Origin: Saccharomycopsis malanga
Lineage: Eukaryota > Ascomycota > Saccharomycetes > Ascoideales > Saccharomycopsidaceae
NCBI GenBank assembly: GCA_004014935.1
Contig: CP025322.1
Location: forward strand, 1,798,001 to 1,862,000
Length of the DNA stretch: 64,000 nt
Direction: 5' to 3'
How positions within the stretch are numbered: position 1 is the stretch's first letter; every line of letters begins with the position of its first letter. The position numbers and the translations under genes were made by a program. This document shows, piece after piece, positions 1 to 9,777 of the stretch. Below the pieces are notes generated by a model. That model was not told the DNA's origin. It searched no databases and worked only from the letters and a program-made list of their open reading frames with translations.

Positions 1-474
1 TTCTGCCTTTTTGCCCGGCAATTTTCTGTCTCACTATACTGATTTCGCAAACTTCTCGTGGTATTTACAAGTCTTCGAGACTCATGGACAACCATCAACC
101 TGGACACTTTAAAACAAATCCGATTTGCTGGGAAATATCGCTCAAAATGCGTCCTCCTCAATGCACGCTCTGTCTTTCGAAAGAATGTCATTATCCAGGT
201 GTGTGCTATATCTGGGACATTCTACAAGTTGGCGTATGTCCTGTAATGTAGGGGCAATAATCTAGTTGGTTGTTGTTACTCTACAAAGAGATGTACTACT
301 TATTTATTTTTTTGTACGGCCATTTTTAGCTTTTTTTTTTTCACCGATCGCCATGATTTTCGCCTATAATGAATACTGGGGTCATCGCATCTCTTAAAAT
401 TCAATATTTGGTAACTCTGTTTGATACATGTCAAATCAGAATCAACTGACATCAAGTCAGTGAGTACCGTTACA
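1..474. other. left-edge spacer and RAD4 5' flank
   Basis: No gene is supported here. The longest open frame (58-246) starts with GTG just after an in-frame stop and resembles no family I know. A T-rich run near 328-341 and short AT tracts precede RAD4. No tRNA or repeat copy was seen. Confidence 0.6.
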
Positions 475-3400
475 ATGCCGCCAAGAAACAAAAGGCCTTT
501 AGACGCCTCGCCAGGCACCAGCAATAATAGAGCTTATTATGAGCTTGTTAAGGATTATCTAGAGAGAAATGAGTCTCTGAGCTATTCAGGGGCAAATGGA
601 CATAAGCGGTACAAATCAGATAAAAATACAGAAGCATCCACTTTTGAAAAAACCAATAAGAGAGAAACATTGGAAAAGAACAAACCATTTGATAAAAAGA
701 ATAAGAAAGATACGGTCGATAATCAAAAAAGCTTAAAAATCAATAATTCAACTACTCGCAATCCACACAGACCTACAAGTATACTAACTAAAGGCATCGA
801 GCCTTTGGACTCTGACTCTAGCGAATCTGATTCCGATGAGTTCAATGACGAAGATTTCGAAGACGTAGAAATCAGACCAGTGCTGCAACCGCCTACAGTG
901 GCACCATACAATGATAATGATACAATAGCGGTCACTATACGGGCCAAACCAAAGGCGAAAAAAGCCAGATCACAGGTCATCAGCAAGGAACAGAGACTTC
1001 GGCGTAAGGAAATTCATATGATGCACTTGGTGCTTATGATCCAATATGGAAAAAGACTAAATAGCATGCTTAGCAATCATCAATTGCAGCTTCTTTACTC
1101 CAACATCGCGCCCAAAACCATTTACCAGGAGCTCCATCCTAGTATCAAAAACAAACCCATGAGCAATTCAATAAAGTCTAGATATTTTCTAGACGGCCTA
1201 CGGCATCTCATGGAGTTCTGGATAAAGAAGTTCAACCTTATGTCCTCCGGAGGCATTTTCAAACTAACATGGGACGAGATTGAGTCTGTGGAACTTCAAA
1301 AAGAGATCCGGAAATACGTGGGAAAACACAGCCTCAAGTTGATACCGCACCAACTATCCGAATTTGCAGGGAATAGGGACGTAGCAGTACAAGGCTATGT
1401 GGCTTTATTGCGTAGTATGCAAGTACGCACAAGATTGATATACAGTATTCAACCTCCTGATTTCACGAATGCTAGTCCTGTCAAGAAAGAGGACACCGGT
1501 GATATAGATGACGATAATGATGGGGAAAAGGACAACAAACCCGCAAAAAAGAAACGTCTGTCTAAACGGTCAAACCTCTCTAGAATACCAAAGTTTGCCT
1601 CGTCACAAGCAAGCTCAAAATCTTTATTGCAAAGGATCATTACCACTCATAACAAAAGCGTCAATGTCCATGATCTGAACAATTACCATTTGGAGAAAAT
1701 ATTAAAACGTAACCCATACTTGTCAGCATATCCGGTCTTTTGGGCCGAAGCATGGAACCCATATGTCAAACGGTGGATAACTGTAGATCCCGTAAACTTT
1801 CGTATAATTGAAGATATTCAACGTGTTTCAAAGTTGGAACCACCAATGACAGACGAAAGAAACGCTTTGCTTTATGCAATTGCCTTTGACAAGCGTAACC
1901 GGATCAAGGATGTTACACGTCGCTATGCCTCCTCCTATAATTCTAAAACCAGAAAGAAACGTATCACTAGAGACAACAAAGGGTATAAATGGTACGGCCA
2001 TGTGTTGAAATCTTTGTCTATGGGAAACAATGACACAGATATTGATGCCTTGGAAGACGAATATTTTGCCCAACGTAACGTTAAAGAGGGCATGCCTTCT
2101 AGCATTGGTGATTTCAAAAACCATCCTATATATGTTATAGAATCACAGTTGCGTTCTAATGAGATATTATATCCCCGAGAGCCTTGTGGGTATGTTCAAC
2201 AGAAAACTAACGAGAAGCATCCTGTGTCAATACCTATCTATTATAGAGACAATGTGCAGGAACTCAAGTCTGCCAGAGGCTGGTTTCATAAAGGTCGAGT
2301 AGTAAAAGTGGGCCAGCGTGCTTTACGTGTAAAACAAAAACAACTGAAAAATTCCCACTCAGCGTACAAACTCAAAACATTAGATGAATTTAAAGAAAAG
2401 GATGAGGACGAAGATAATGTGCGTTTATATGCTGAATTTCAAACTGAACCGTTCACCCCAGAGCCAGTAGTTGATGGGAAAGTGCCCAAAAATGCTTATG
2501 GCAACATTGACGTCTACACGGATAATATGATACCTAAGGGAGGTGTTTTGATAACTTCCAAGTTTTGCACTCAAGCAGCAAAGCTTCTCGATATAGATTA
2601 TTCGCCAGCAGTTACAGGCTTCAATTTTGGCTACCGTAGCTCTACCAAGCCTAAGATAAGTGGTGTGGTGGTGGCTGAAGAGTTTGCCGAAGCTGTTAAT
2701 TTAGTTAATGACCATTTAGAAGAGCAAGATATTGAAATGCAGCGTATACAAACTGCTTCTAAAGCAGTCAAAGCTTGGAAAATGGTGTTTGCAAAGCTTA
2801 GAATTGTAGAACGATTGGATAGGCAACATGGAGAAGTTCCTGATGAGAAAGAAAGTATTGATATATCAAGCGATGAAGCTCCTATTGAAGAAACTTATGT
2901 GGATACTGAGGTGTATGGTGGCGGTGGCTTTTTACCAACCGACTTGGATCAAGAGGCGTTGAAAGAAAATGATAGGCTTAAACGAGAAGAACGGCGTAAG
3001 ACATATAAGAAAGATGAAGAAAATGAAGAATATGAAGTGAATGAAAAATATGACGTAATTGAAGAATATGTAAACTATGAAGATAATAAAAAAAAAGAAG
3101 AAATTGAAGAAATTGAAGAAGTTGAAGGAAAAAATGATATACGTGGTAGTCCCGAGGAGTTCTACCATGAAAGTTATGGCAATCATGATGATTTTGGAGA
3201 GCAATTTGAAGGCGGTGGTTTTTTTACTGACAATATTGAGGTTAACGAGAAAGAGGTTGTTTTTAAAGAGACGGGCAAAAAAGATGATTTCGATAATGAG
3301 GAATCCTCCGGTAAATCATTTATACAACAGGATGACGAAGTTTTCGATGACAGCTATGTCTACAATCCTTATGAGGAGGAAGGTTTTGAAAAAGGTAAGG

Positions 3401-3696
3401 AAAAGGTTTACGATGTTGAAAATGACAATGGTTTTTTAGAAAATGATAAATTATTGGACGATACAGGCTCAAAGAAGATGTCAAACGATAACCTCATATA
3501 CATTGACAATTTGGCAGCCAATACTGGCAGTATTAAAAAGAAGAATAACCAATCAAGCCCAGGTGGTATAGAAAGTCTAGACGGGAACCCCGAAGAACTG
3601 ATAGTATCTGACGATGATAATAACCAGCAAAGTCTGACTAAAGTGGACGAAGATGACCTTGACACTTTTGATTTTATGTATTCTGATTCTGAGTAG
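475..3696 (+). CDS. RAD4: Rad4/XPC-family DNA damage recognition protein
   Basis: Binds helix-distorting lesions in the nucleus and starts global-genome nucleotide excision repair, normally with a Rad23 partner. The start is the ATG at 475 (MPPRNKRPL), giving 1073 residues; the frame is open back to 421, but only through a TTG. A basic, low-complexity N-terminus is followed by the transglutaminase-like fold (roughly residues 200-510, with HPVFW-like PVFWAEAWNPYVKRW near 420 and VTRRYASSYNSKTRKKR near 480). Beta-hairpin domains follow: NHPIYVIESQL near 550, YRDNVQELKSARGWFHKGR near 590-610, and GNIDVYTDNMIPKGG with SPAVTGFNFGYRS near 675-720. The last 290 residues are an unusually long acidic, Glu/Asp-rich tail with little homology. 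The paralogue RAD34 is possible but less likely given the complete hairpin set. Convergent with SPT2. Confidence 0.93.
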   Translation: MPPRNKRPLDASPGTSNNRAYYELVKDYLERNESLSYSGANGHKRYKSDKNTEASTFEKTNKRETLEKNKPFDKKNKKDTVDNQKSLKINNSTTRNPHRPTSILTKGIEPLDSDSSESDSDEFNDEDFEDVEIRPVLQPPTVAPYNDNDTIAVTIRAKPKAKKARSQVISKEQRLRRKEIHMMHLVLMIQYGKRLNSMLSNHQLQLLYSNIAPKTIYQELHPSIKNKPMSNSIKSRYFLDGLRHLMEFWIKKFNLMSSGGIFKLTWDEIESVELQKEIRKYVGKHSLKLIPHQLSEFAGNRDVAVQGYVALLRSMQVRTRLIYSIQPPDFTNASPVKKEDTGDIDDDNDGEKDNKPAKKKRLSKRSNLSRIPKFASSQASSKSLLQRIITTHNKSVNVHDLNNYHLEKILKRNPYLSAYPVFWAEAWNPYVKRWITVDPVNFRIIEDIQRVSKLEPPMTDERNALLYAIAFDKRNRIKDVTRRYASSYNSKTRKKRITRDNKGYKWYGHVLKSLSMGNNDTDIDALEDEYFAQRNVKEGMPSSIGDFKNHPIYVIESQLRSNEILYPREPCGYVQQKTNEKHPVSIPIYYRDNVQELKSARGWFHKGRVVKVGQRALRVKQKQLKNSHSAYKLKTLDEFKEKDEDEDNVRLYAEFQTEPFTPEPVVDGKVPKNAYGNIDVYTDNMIPKGGVLITSKFCTQAAKLLDIDYSPAVTGFNFGYRSSTKPKISGVVVAEEFAEAVNLVNDHLEEQDIEMQRIQTASKAVKAWKMVFAKLRIVERLDRQHGEVPDEKESIDISSDEAPIEETYVDTEVYGGGGFLPTDLDQEALKENDRLKREERRKTYKKDEENEEYEVNEKYDVIEEYVNYEDNKKKEEIEEIEEVEGKNDIRGSPEEFYHESYGNHDDFGEQFEGGGFFTDNIEVNEKEVVFKETGKKDDFDNEESSGKSFIQQDDEVFDDSYVYNPYEEEGFEKGKEKVYDVENDNGFLENDKLLDDTGSKKMSNDNLIYIDNLAANTGSIKKKNNQSSPGGIESLDGNPEELIVSDDDNNQQSLTKVDEDDLDTFDFMYSDSE

Positions 3697-3814
3697 ACTT
3701 TGTGTTCCAATACAGGTTTAATGATTATAGAAGATATAGTGTCCTAGAGGAAGGACCGTGTTAACTTCGCTGTTAGCGGCAATTAATGTACTTTTTTCAC
3801 AACTCAACCAGAAT

Positions 3815-4082
3815 TCGCTTGGCAGGATGGTTCAGTTGCTAGACGTATTTCAGAGAATCTCGGGTTCTAATCCAATTATAAACGCTATTTATGATGTGTG
3901 ACCCCACAGGCAAATGTTACTATCTGAATCGCTACCGAGACAGAAGTTCAGTGTTTATTTTCCAATTCATGAAGTGACTAAATTACGATGATCGTACATG
4001 AATTGGATTATCCCACTGTTTTTCAAGTTTTTTTTAGCTCGTATATACGGAACTGACTTGTACTGGTGTAGATATATATGAC

Positions 4083-4113
<31 letters not shown>

Positions 4114-4120
4114 CATTATT
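3815..4120 (+). mobile_element. tRNA-headed SINE-like repeat, decayed near-full copy (L)
   Basis: The head shows GGATGGTTCAGTTG (A-box-like) and CTCGGGTTCTAATCC (B-box-like). The body keeps CACAGGCAA, the motif TTTCCAATTCATGAAG, and GCTCGTATATACGGAACTGA. It ends in TACTGGTGTAGATATATATGA and a (TTA)n run at 4083-4120. Every block is in family order but heavily mutated, so this looks like an old insertion. It sits between the convergent RAD4 and SPT2. Confidence 0.75.
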
Positions 4121-4122
4121 AC

Positions 4123-4178
<56 letters not shown>
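4083..4178 (+). repeat. compound trinucleotide microsatellite (TTA)n(TAG)n
   Basis: About 12 TTA/ATT units with one interruption (4083-4120) run straight into about 18 TAG units (4122-4177). The first block is the tail of the SINE-like copy L; the TAG block looks like a later expansion at its end. It lies downstream of both neighbouring genes. Confidence 0.9.
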
Positions 4179-4352
4179 TCATTATAATTACAACAGCAAA
4201 AAATCGTACAAGCTACTTACGTGAAAACTAAGTTGATAAAAAATAAGTATAAACATAAAACAGATATATGAAACAAAGTAATTTTCAATAAAAAAAATGA
4301 ATGCAATGCTTAACAAAAAGTCTTCTTTTACTTCTATTTCAAAAAGGGTTAC

Positions 4353-5549
4353 TCATCTTTTAAGTCTTTTGAGTCTCTCCTGTTTCTCCCTCAAAAGTCT
4401 TTTTTCAAGTTCCTTTTCTCGTTTTTCTTCCAAAGCAGCTTGTCTTGCGGAAATTTCTTCTTCTTCAAGAACATCCAAACCAGTGGCTTCCATGTCACTT
4501 TCGTCGTCGTCATAATCATCGTATTGATACCGTCTTCGTTTACCTTTGTTGAACATAGCCCAAATTTCGTCTCGGTCGTAACCTGGTTCTTTTTCTCGTT
4601 CTTGCTCTTCTTCCTCATCGTCATATACAATAAAATCGTCGTCTTCTTCCTCATCGTCGTCATAATCATCATACCCACGCTGTTTTCTCTTGATACTGCG
4701 CTCCTTAAGCTTACGTTTTGATTCGAGCTTTTGTCTTAGTTTTTCTGAAGGCCCAGCAAGCCTTAAAGGTGCTGGATTAGCCTGAACAGGAGCAGGAAGC
4801 CGCTTAGAAGCTACTCGCGAACCTCTTACGCCAACTGATGGAATCTCGGGGTTTTGTCTGTTCTTAGGCTTATTTGAAAGAGTAGTATTTGTTCCACTCA
4901 TGACATCTGGACTTGATCTACGTGCAATACCTTTCTTGATCTCTATACTGCTTTTTTTGACTTCTGTGACATCTTTTCTACTGTCTGTACCGGTTTTCTT
5001 AGCTTCGGGGGTGTTTTTGGACTTGATGTTAATTTTCAAACTCTTACCATCATTCTTTGCTGCCTCTTTCATAAGTTCAGTGAACTTCCACTTCTTTTTC
5101 AGTGGTTCTGGACTTTCTGTATTACTAAAAGAAGCCTTTGACCCTGCCTTGCCATGAGATATGGTTTTCCTACTCCTACTATTTTCCTTACTGCTTGAGC
5201 CCAAGGATGGTTTCTTGGCTGATTTAACACTTTTCTTGACACCGTCTGGGTCCATTCCAGCAGCGATAAGCCGCTGTCTTTTCTCCTCTTGTTTTTTTCT
5301 TTCTTGTGTTTCTCTTTCCGCCTGTCTGGCGGCCTTAAGACGTGCCACCGCTGGGTCCATTACCAAAGGCGCCTTTGCAGCTTTATGGGCATTTTTAACA
5401 CTAATTCCTCTATTGGTTGCTGCTGGTGCTGACGCCGTCCTTTTTATAGTGTTAGTAGATCGTGCAACCGGCTTGCTCTCGCTTCTGGTACCACTTTTTG
5501 ATGTCTGCCCACCAGACTTGATCTGCGACAATAATGCCGTAAAGTTCAT
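4353..5549 (-). CDS. SPT2: Spt2 chromatin/histone chaperone
   Basis: A nuclear protein that binds histones H3-H4 and cruciform DNA and keeps nucleosomes in place during transcription. The 398-residue product starts at the ATG at 5549. Most of it is basic, Ser/Lys-rich and low-complexity, as usual for the family. The diagnostic part is C-terminal: a run of Asp/Glu blocks (about residues 300-325), then GYDRDEIWAMFNKGKRR (about 330-346), a second acidic stretch with SDMEATGLDVLEEE, and a basic coiled end with repeated KR and ER pairs. That order matches the Spt2 histone-binding domain. The spacing to RAD4 holds a SINE-like copy; its own promoter is in the 5.6 kb spacer. Confidence 0.9.
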   Translation of the reverse strand: MNFTALLSQIKSGGQTSKSGTRSESKPVARSTNTIKRTASAPAATNRGISVKNAHKAAKAPLVMDPAVARLKAARQAERETQERKKQEEKRQRLIAAGMDPDGVKKSVKSAKKPSLGSSSKENSRSRKTISHGKAGSKASFSNTESPEPLKKKWKFTELMKEAAKNDGKSLKINIKSKNTPEAKKTGTDSRKDVTEVKKSSIEIKKGIARRSSPDVMSGTNTTLSNKPKNRQNPEIPSVGVRGSRVASKRLPAPVQANPAPLRLAGPSEKLRQKLESKRKLKERSIKRKQRGYDDYDDDEEEDDDFIVYDDEEEEQEREKEPGYDRDEIWAMFNKGKRRRYQYDDYDDDESDMEATGLDVLEEEEISARQAALEEKREKELEKRLLREKQERLKRLKR

Positions 5550-5688
5550 TTGAAGTTGTACGTATATATTGTGGTAAAATGAAAAAAATTAGTTTATTCA
5601 TTCATTTATGCTGTTGTCATATCATCCAGGCCGAAATTCCTTTGATTCATATTGTGGTGCGATTAGTAATATTTGTGCAGAGAGTGTA

Positions 5689-5899
5689 ATAATAATAATA
5701 ATAATATTCTATATTTTGAGATTGTATGTACGCTCTAGAAAGACTTGGCGAAGCATCATAGGAAAAGCCCAATCAAGGCTTGATCGTCATAAGTTTCTTA
5801 TTTAGTAAGTGGGAAAGTAAGCACTCGGCTTTGGTCTAGATCATGTTTCAGACAGTTGCACTTGCCTGTGAAGTCACGTTCAATATTGTAAAAACAGCG
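5689..5899 (-). mobile_element. SINE-like repeat, 5'-truncated copy (I)
   Basis: Read on the minus strand it lacks the tRNA-like head and begins with CGCTGTTTTTACAAT. The body then follows in order: TTCACAGGCAAGTGCAACTGTC, here as CTTCACAGGCAAGTGC, then TCTAGACCAAAG, GCTTACTTTCCCAC and GATTGGGC. It ends in CTCAAAATATAGAAT with an ATT tail (about 5 units). The loss of the 5' end is the usual result of incomplete target-primed reverse transcription. Confidence 0.8.
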
Positions 5900-6156
5900 T
5901 AATAATAATTACATAGATAATAATATCTTATATTGAGCTTGGTTTTATTATTTAGTTGAAAATATATATATGAAGTTACATAACAAATTGTGTGTAAAAA
6001 TGGAAACATTTATTAGCTATCGTAGACGATCTATCCTATTTGCCCATTTTACTGATTGTTAAATATTTTTATCCTAACCTTTTACTTCATCAGGAATGTT
6101 GTGTTTTCATGAAAGGGCTCAGAGTCGTTTTTGATATTTTCTTCATCTTTTATTCA

Positions 6157-6430
6157 AGCCGCTGGGCATAATAGTTCAGTAACTAGTAAATTGGAAGAAA
6201 AAAGACCTGGAAGAAGAATTTAGCAGATACCACTCTCGGAAAAAAGAAAAAGACCTAATAGGCCCAAACGTTTGATTCCCGGCTACAAGCCCTTATACTT
6301 TATGTATTTACTTTGCTGAACATGTTTTCACAGGCAAGTGCAACTGTCTGAAACACTACCTAGACCAAAACATAGTGCTTACCTTTAACTAATTGGGTGA
6401 CAAGATTCTTATTATTTCTTGATCAGGTAC
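6157..6430 (+). mobile_element. SINE-like repeat, 3'-shortened copy with head duplication (J)
   Basis: The head GCTGGGCATAATAGTTCAGT is followed by two tandem copies of a GAAGAAAAAAGACCT-type block separated by TTTAGCAGATACCACTCTCGG. The B-box-like GTTTGATTCCCGG and the body (CACAGGCAAGTGCAACTGTC with its last base pairs, CTAGACCAAAACATAGTGCTTAC, here quoted in part) follow. It fades out after GATCAGG near 6430, before the tail. The same duplicated head occurs in copy H at 20.3 kb, marking a subfamily. Confidence 0.8.
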
Positions 6431-6761
6431 TAGAAAATTAGTCTCTAACTTCAAAGTTGGACCTATTAAAAAAATTTGTTTGAGGAATTGTATAAATTCA
6501 GGCGTTTTTTTTTTATTCATAATTTGTTAGTCATAATATACCTTTTAAACTAATTTTTATTATTTTCTTCCCTACAAGTTCTACTTTCTTTTTTGTCAAA
6601 AAAGTGCTAAAAAGTAAAGTATAACATAAAATTAGTTCAAAAACTATCAATATTACCATAATTTTAGACTATTCCAAAAATTTATACTTGAAAATACAAT
6701 GCTACACAATTTTAACTAGAAAGCAATTTAAATTTATGATCAAATAATACAATTAATCAAA

Positions 6762-7662
6762 TTATTGAAAATAAGCATCATCGTCCTCAACATTTTCATC
6801 CTCTGAAGCTTCATTCTCAGATTCACTGTTGCTTGGTTTAATTTTCCACTGATCCAATCTTTCATCGGCAAATATTTCTTCATCAATTCTTGCTTTTAAT
6901 GGTTTAATTAAAGTTCTATTTTTAAGGTCTGTAAACAAAGAGATTATAAGAAATTTTGTTGGCACAGTTTTCAACTTTTGCTGTTTCTCACTATTTACCT
7001 TTTCAACTATTTTTTCTCTTTGCTTAGCCTTTTTTTCAGCATCACCATCCCCATCTTCGTCTTCGTCGTCACTCTGCGGTATATCTTCGATTTCTGCAAA
7101 AATGACTTTTTCTAACTCATCTATATAAATATCGATAATATGAAGTGGAAGAGACAATGGTATTTTAACATCTCCAGACAAGACATTTTTTTCCAATGTT
7201 TTTATATAGCTGGTGACAAGTTTGTTATCCCAATTCTCTTTATCCAATCTGGCAAAACAACAGCCTACAACTCTTCTCAAAAGCAAGTAGAATTTATCAA
7301 TTCTATGGTGATCAATGCCCGGCCACTCGCGAATTATTATGGTCCAAAAGGCTTCTACAAAGGTGTTGAAATTACTTAAAGGAATGGTTTCATCGAATAT
7401 ATGTCCCAAGGTCATTGCAAGTCTTTGTTGAGGTCTTGGTCTGTCGGAAAACCACATGGAATAAAATAATCCTTTCCAAAGCTTTTGATACTTTAATAAA
7501 GATACCTTCTTGTCTCTGGTCAAATATTGTTTTAGTGCCTCAATAGCACCATCACGTACTTTACGTTCTATAATAGTTAGTTTTCCATTTTACGTCAATA
7601 TTGGCATATGATACAAACATACCATTGGACGCAAGCTTCTTCACAAAAGAGGTTTCTGACAT
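6762..7662 (-). CDS. RRP1: Rrp1/Nop52 ribosomal RNA processing protein, spliced
   Basis: A nucleolar protein of the Nop52 family needed for processing 27S pre-rRNA to 25S rRNA in 60S assembly. Exon 1 is 7662-7623 and exon 2 is 7567-6762, giving 281 residues. The 55-nt intron (7622-7568) has donor GTATGT, branch ACTAAC and acceptor TATTATAG. Splicing is needed: it joins MSETSFVKKLASN to ERKVRDGAIEALKQYLT, the expected Rrp1 N-terminus, whereas the exon 2 frame has no good start of its own. Core motifs are KLWKGLFYSMWFSDRP, REWPGIDHHRIDKFYLLLRR and the acidic C-terminus after PSNSESENEASEDE. Divergent from SLU7 over 292 bp, with PAC and RRPE motifs between them that fit a ribosome-biogenesis gene. 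Confidence 0.92.
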
Positions 7663-7766
7663 TACTTTCGCCAAAATTCACAATCACACAGCTTCCTATC
7701 TTTCGAAAACTATACGATTTTATATATTTCACTTAACAGTATCCCAAACACCGCTTATAATGCGCA

Positions 7767-7809
7767 TGAAAAAAAAAAAAATTTTTATATTTTTCACCTG
7801 CGATGAGAT
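7767..7809 (+). promoter_or_regulatory. RRPE-like and PAC motifs upstream of RRP1
   Basis: A TGAAAA-type A run turning into TTTTT (7767-7786) matches the rRNA-processing element. GCGATGAGAT at 7800-7809 is an exact PAC (polymerase A and C) box. In yeasts this pair marks ribosome-biogenesis genes. The sites lie about 105-150 bp from the RRP1 start and about 150-190 bp from SLU7. Confidence 0.75.
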
Positions 7810-7954
7810 CACATGTATCTATAAATGTGTAAGCTATCAATATGATGAGCTTCTATTGTAATAGTTTAGATTGCAATTTGTAAAGAGTCGGGGGTTTTTT
7901 TTACTCTGGTAGCCTGAAATCTATTTTTGGTTGTGTTTGGTGAATATTTTAATT

Positions 7955-9118
7955 ATGAATGATCGAGGCAGAGATATTCCTGTTGAGCAGGATGAGGGTA
8001 AAAATAAGTATATTCCACAATTCATTTCGAATGCACCATGGTATCAATCAAGCACGTTAGGTACTGATGGCACTGGTGAGAAAGGTGAGAAAGGTGACTA
8101 TTTGGCCCATCAGAGGCTCAATCCCAAAGACAAGCCAAAAAACTTTTCAGTAGCCCAACGAGGAGTAGGAGTGGTAGATTCTTATAGAGAAGTGGTTGAT
8201 GAGAATGTTTTGACAAAGAAGAGGGCTTCCAAAAGCATATCCTCGGGAGACAGTAAAAAGACCAAACGGTTATTATTCAAAAACAGCAAAATCATCAAAT
8301 GTTCCAACTGTGGATCGACTGTACATAAACGTAATGAATGCTTGGAAAAACCACGTAAAGTAGCAGTTCAATACAGAGATGATATCGACAGTTTGGTTAG
8401 TTTGTATGATCAACAAGATGGTAAAATTAAAGTACGAGATGAGAAAACACTTGCCAACTATGATGCCAAGCGTGACAATTATTATGGATATGATCCAAAA
8501 GAATGGGATAAAAACCTACGCCGTTATAAAGAGGCAGAGAAATTGAAAAAGCAGAAAGAAACAGAGGAAGCACAGAACCACAAATTTTCAACTAATGACG
8601 ACGATGAAGACGACGACGAAGCATTAGAATTGGCAGAACTTGGGTTGGCCCCTAATAACAAAACATTAAATACTATCAAACAAGATAATGTAAAAGCACC
8701 AGGTGAAAAAACTATAAGACTTTTAGAAGACCGAGCCAGTTATTTAGAGTCTGTAACAGCAGAAGAGAAACCAGAAAATGACGAAGAAGATGGTGATATT
8801 GTCCTGAAATTGACATATAATCCAAAAACCCGCTCTATTCTTGACCCTAAGATGGGAGAGTTCAATGAAGAGAACTTGTTTGTCCGTAATTTAGATGGTG
8901 AAGCAGCAGAGTTTGAAAAGTTGAAACAGTTTGCATGGGACACTCAAAAATCAGCCTCCACTGGTGAGGGTTCCAAAGAAAAAGATTTTGCCAATTTGTT
9001 GAATCACCATCCAGAGGCAAGCCCAACGGCTTTGATGCTTGAGGCCAGAAAACAGAAAGAAGAAGCAGAGAAGAGAAAAGCCCAAAATAAGAAAGCTTTG
9101 TTAGAGAAGTATGGGTAA
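7955..9118 (+). CDS. SLU7: Slu7 second-step pre-mRNA splicing factor
   Basis: Acts in the nucleus in the second catalytic step of splicing, helping 3' splice site choice with Prp18. The start is the ATG at 7955 (MNDRGRDIP); the frame runs back to 7931 only with a TTG. The 387 residues are close to the size I recall for yeast Slu7. Visible features are the N-terminal NKYIPQFISNAPWY (about 18-31), a CCHC zinc knuckle CSNCGSTVHKRNEC (about 116-129), and the family core NYDAKRDNYYGYDPKEWD (about 169-186) with a basic coiled helix after it. KLTYNPKTRSILDPKMGEF and ENLFVRN follow near 290-320. No intron is seen. Shares its promoter region with RRP1. Confidence 0.94.
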   Translation: MNDRGRDIPVEQDEGKNKYIPQFISNAPWYQSSTLGTDGTGEKGEKGDYLAHQRLNPKDKPKNFSVAQRGVGVVDSYREVVDENVLTKKRASKSISSGDSKKTKRLLFKNSKIIKCSNCGSTVHKRNECLEKPRKVAVQYRDDIDSLVSLYDQQDGKIKVRDEKTLANYDAKRDNYYGYDPKEWDKNLRRYKEAEKLKKQKETEEAQNHKFSTNDDDEDDDEALELAELGLAPNNKTLNTIKQDNVKAPGEKTIRLLEDRASYLESVTAEEKPENDEEDGDIVLKLTYNPKTRSILDPKMGEFNEENLFVRNLDGEAAEFEKLKQFAWDTQKSASTGEGSKEKDFANLLNHHPEASPTALMLEARKQKEEAEKRKAQNKKALLEKYG

Positions 9119-9777
9119 TGACTAAAAGGTTGATCATTATTCAAGGGCCTTAACAGTAATTGTTGCAAGAGCATACAATTCTTTGATATGGAAATCTGTT
9201 AGGCCGTCTTGTATTTTAAGAGATCGAGCATTATACAAAATGCAGTACAAGCTGAGATTTAGTTCAATTTATGCTCAACGAAAATCAAGTAGCTTATGTA
9301 TGTATTTCTCAGTGACATTATAAATTCAACAGCAAAAATACGAGCTGTGCAAAATTATTCAAACCTTAACTTTTGCTTCTCCTTCTACAGTGTTTTCGAT
9401 TTTTTTTTTTTTTGTTTTCTTTTTAAAGCCTTGCTAGTTTTACAGTCCAAGCATGGAAACAAAAATACCTCCCCTTTTTGGATTTATTCGTAAAGCAGTG
9501 CAACAGGTAAGGAATATAGTTTGCTCATTTCAAAGTGAATGAAATACACGTACTAGAGGGTAGCAAGAAATCAGCACGGTTCAAATAAGCTTGACATTAT
9601 CATGTCTGTTTGTTTTAGAAGGCTAAATAAAGAAGAATCAAAACTTTTGTGAAACCAAAGAAAACAATCTTCAAGCTAAACGGCAATTACTACTGCAAAG
9701 TAAGAACATTTAACATTAATCGTGACATTCTAAGCTACTTGTATCTACTGTTACACATACATGCATGCGTACCCTTC
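9119..9777. other. spacer between convergent SLU7 and CTK2
   Basis: AT-rich DNA with a T run at about 9400-9411 and no recognised element. It contains the 3' untranslated regions of both genes. I see no SINE-like block and no supported reading frame. Confidence 0.6.

Larger units (their letters stand above)
5550..6761. other. spacer between SPT2 and RRP1
   Basis: Holds two SINE-like copies (I and J, listed separately) in AT-rich DNA. The 6430-6761 part is A/T-rich with long T runs and carries the 3' end signals of RRP1. No coding region is supported; the 65-codon frame at 5608-5805 overlaps the repeat. Confidence 0.7.

Noticed and set aside
2932-3204. Frames on the minus strand of the RAD4 acidic tail (rich in Phe and Ile)
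   Set aside because: They are mirror images of GAA/GAT-rich coding sequence.
5161-5553. A 130-codon plus-strand frame over SPT2
   Set aside because: It is the antisense of the well-supported SPT2 reading frame.
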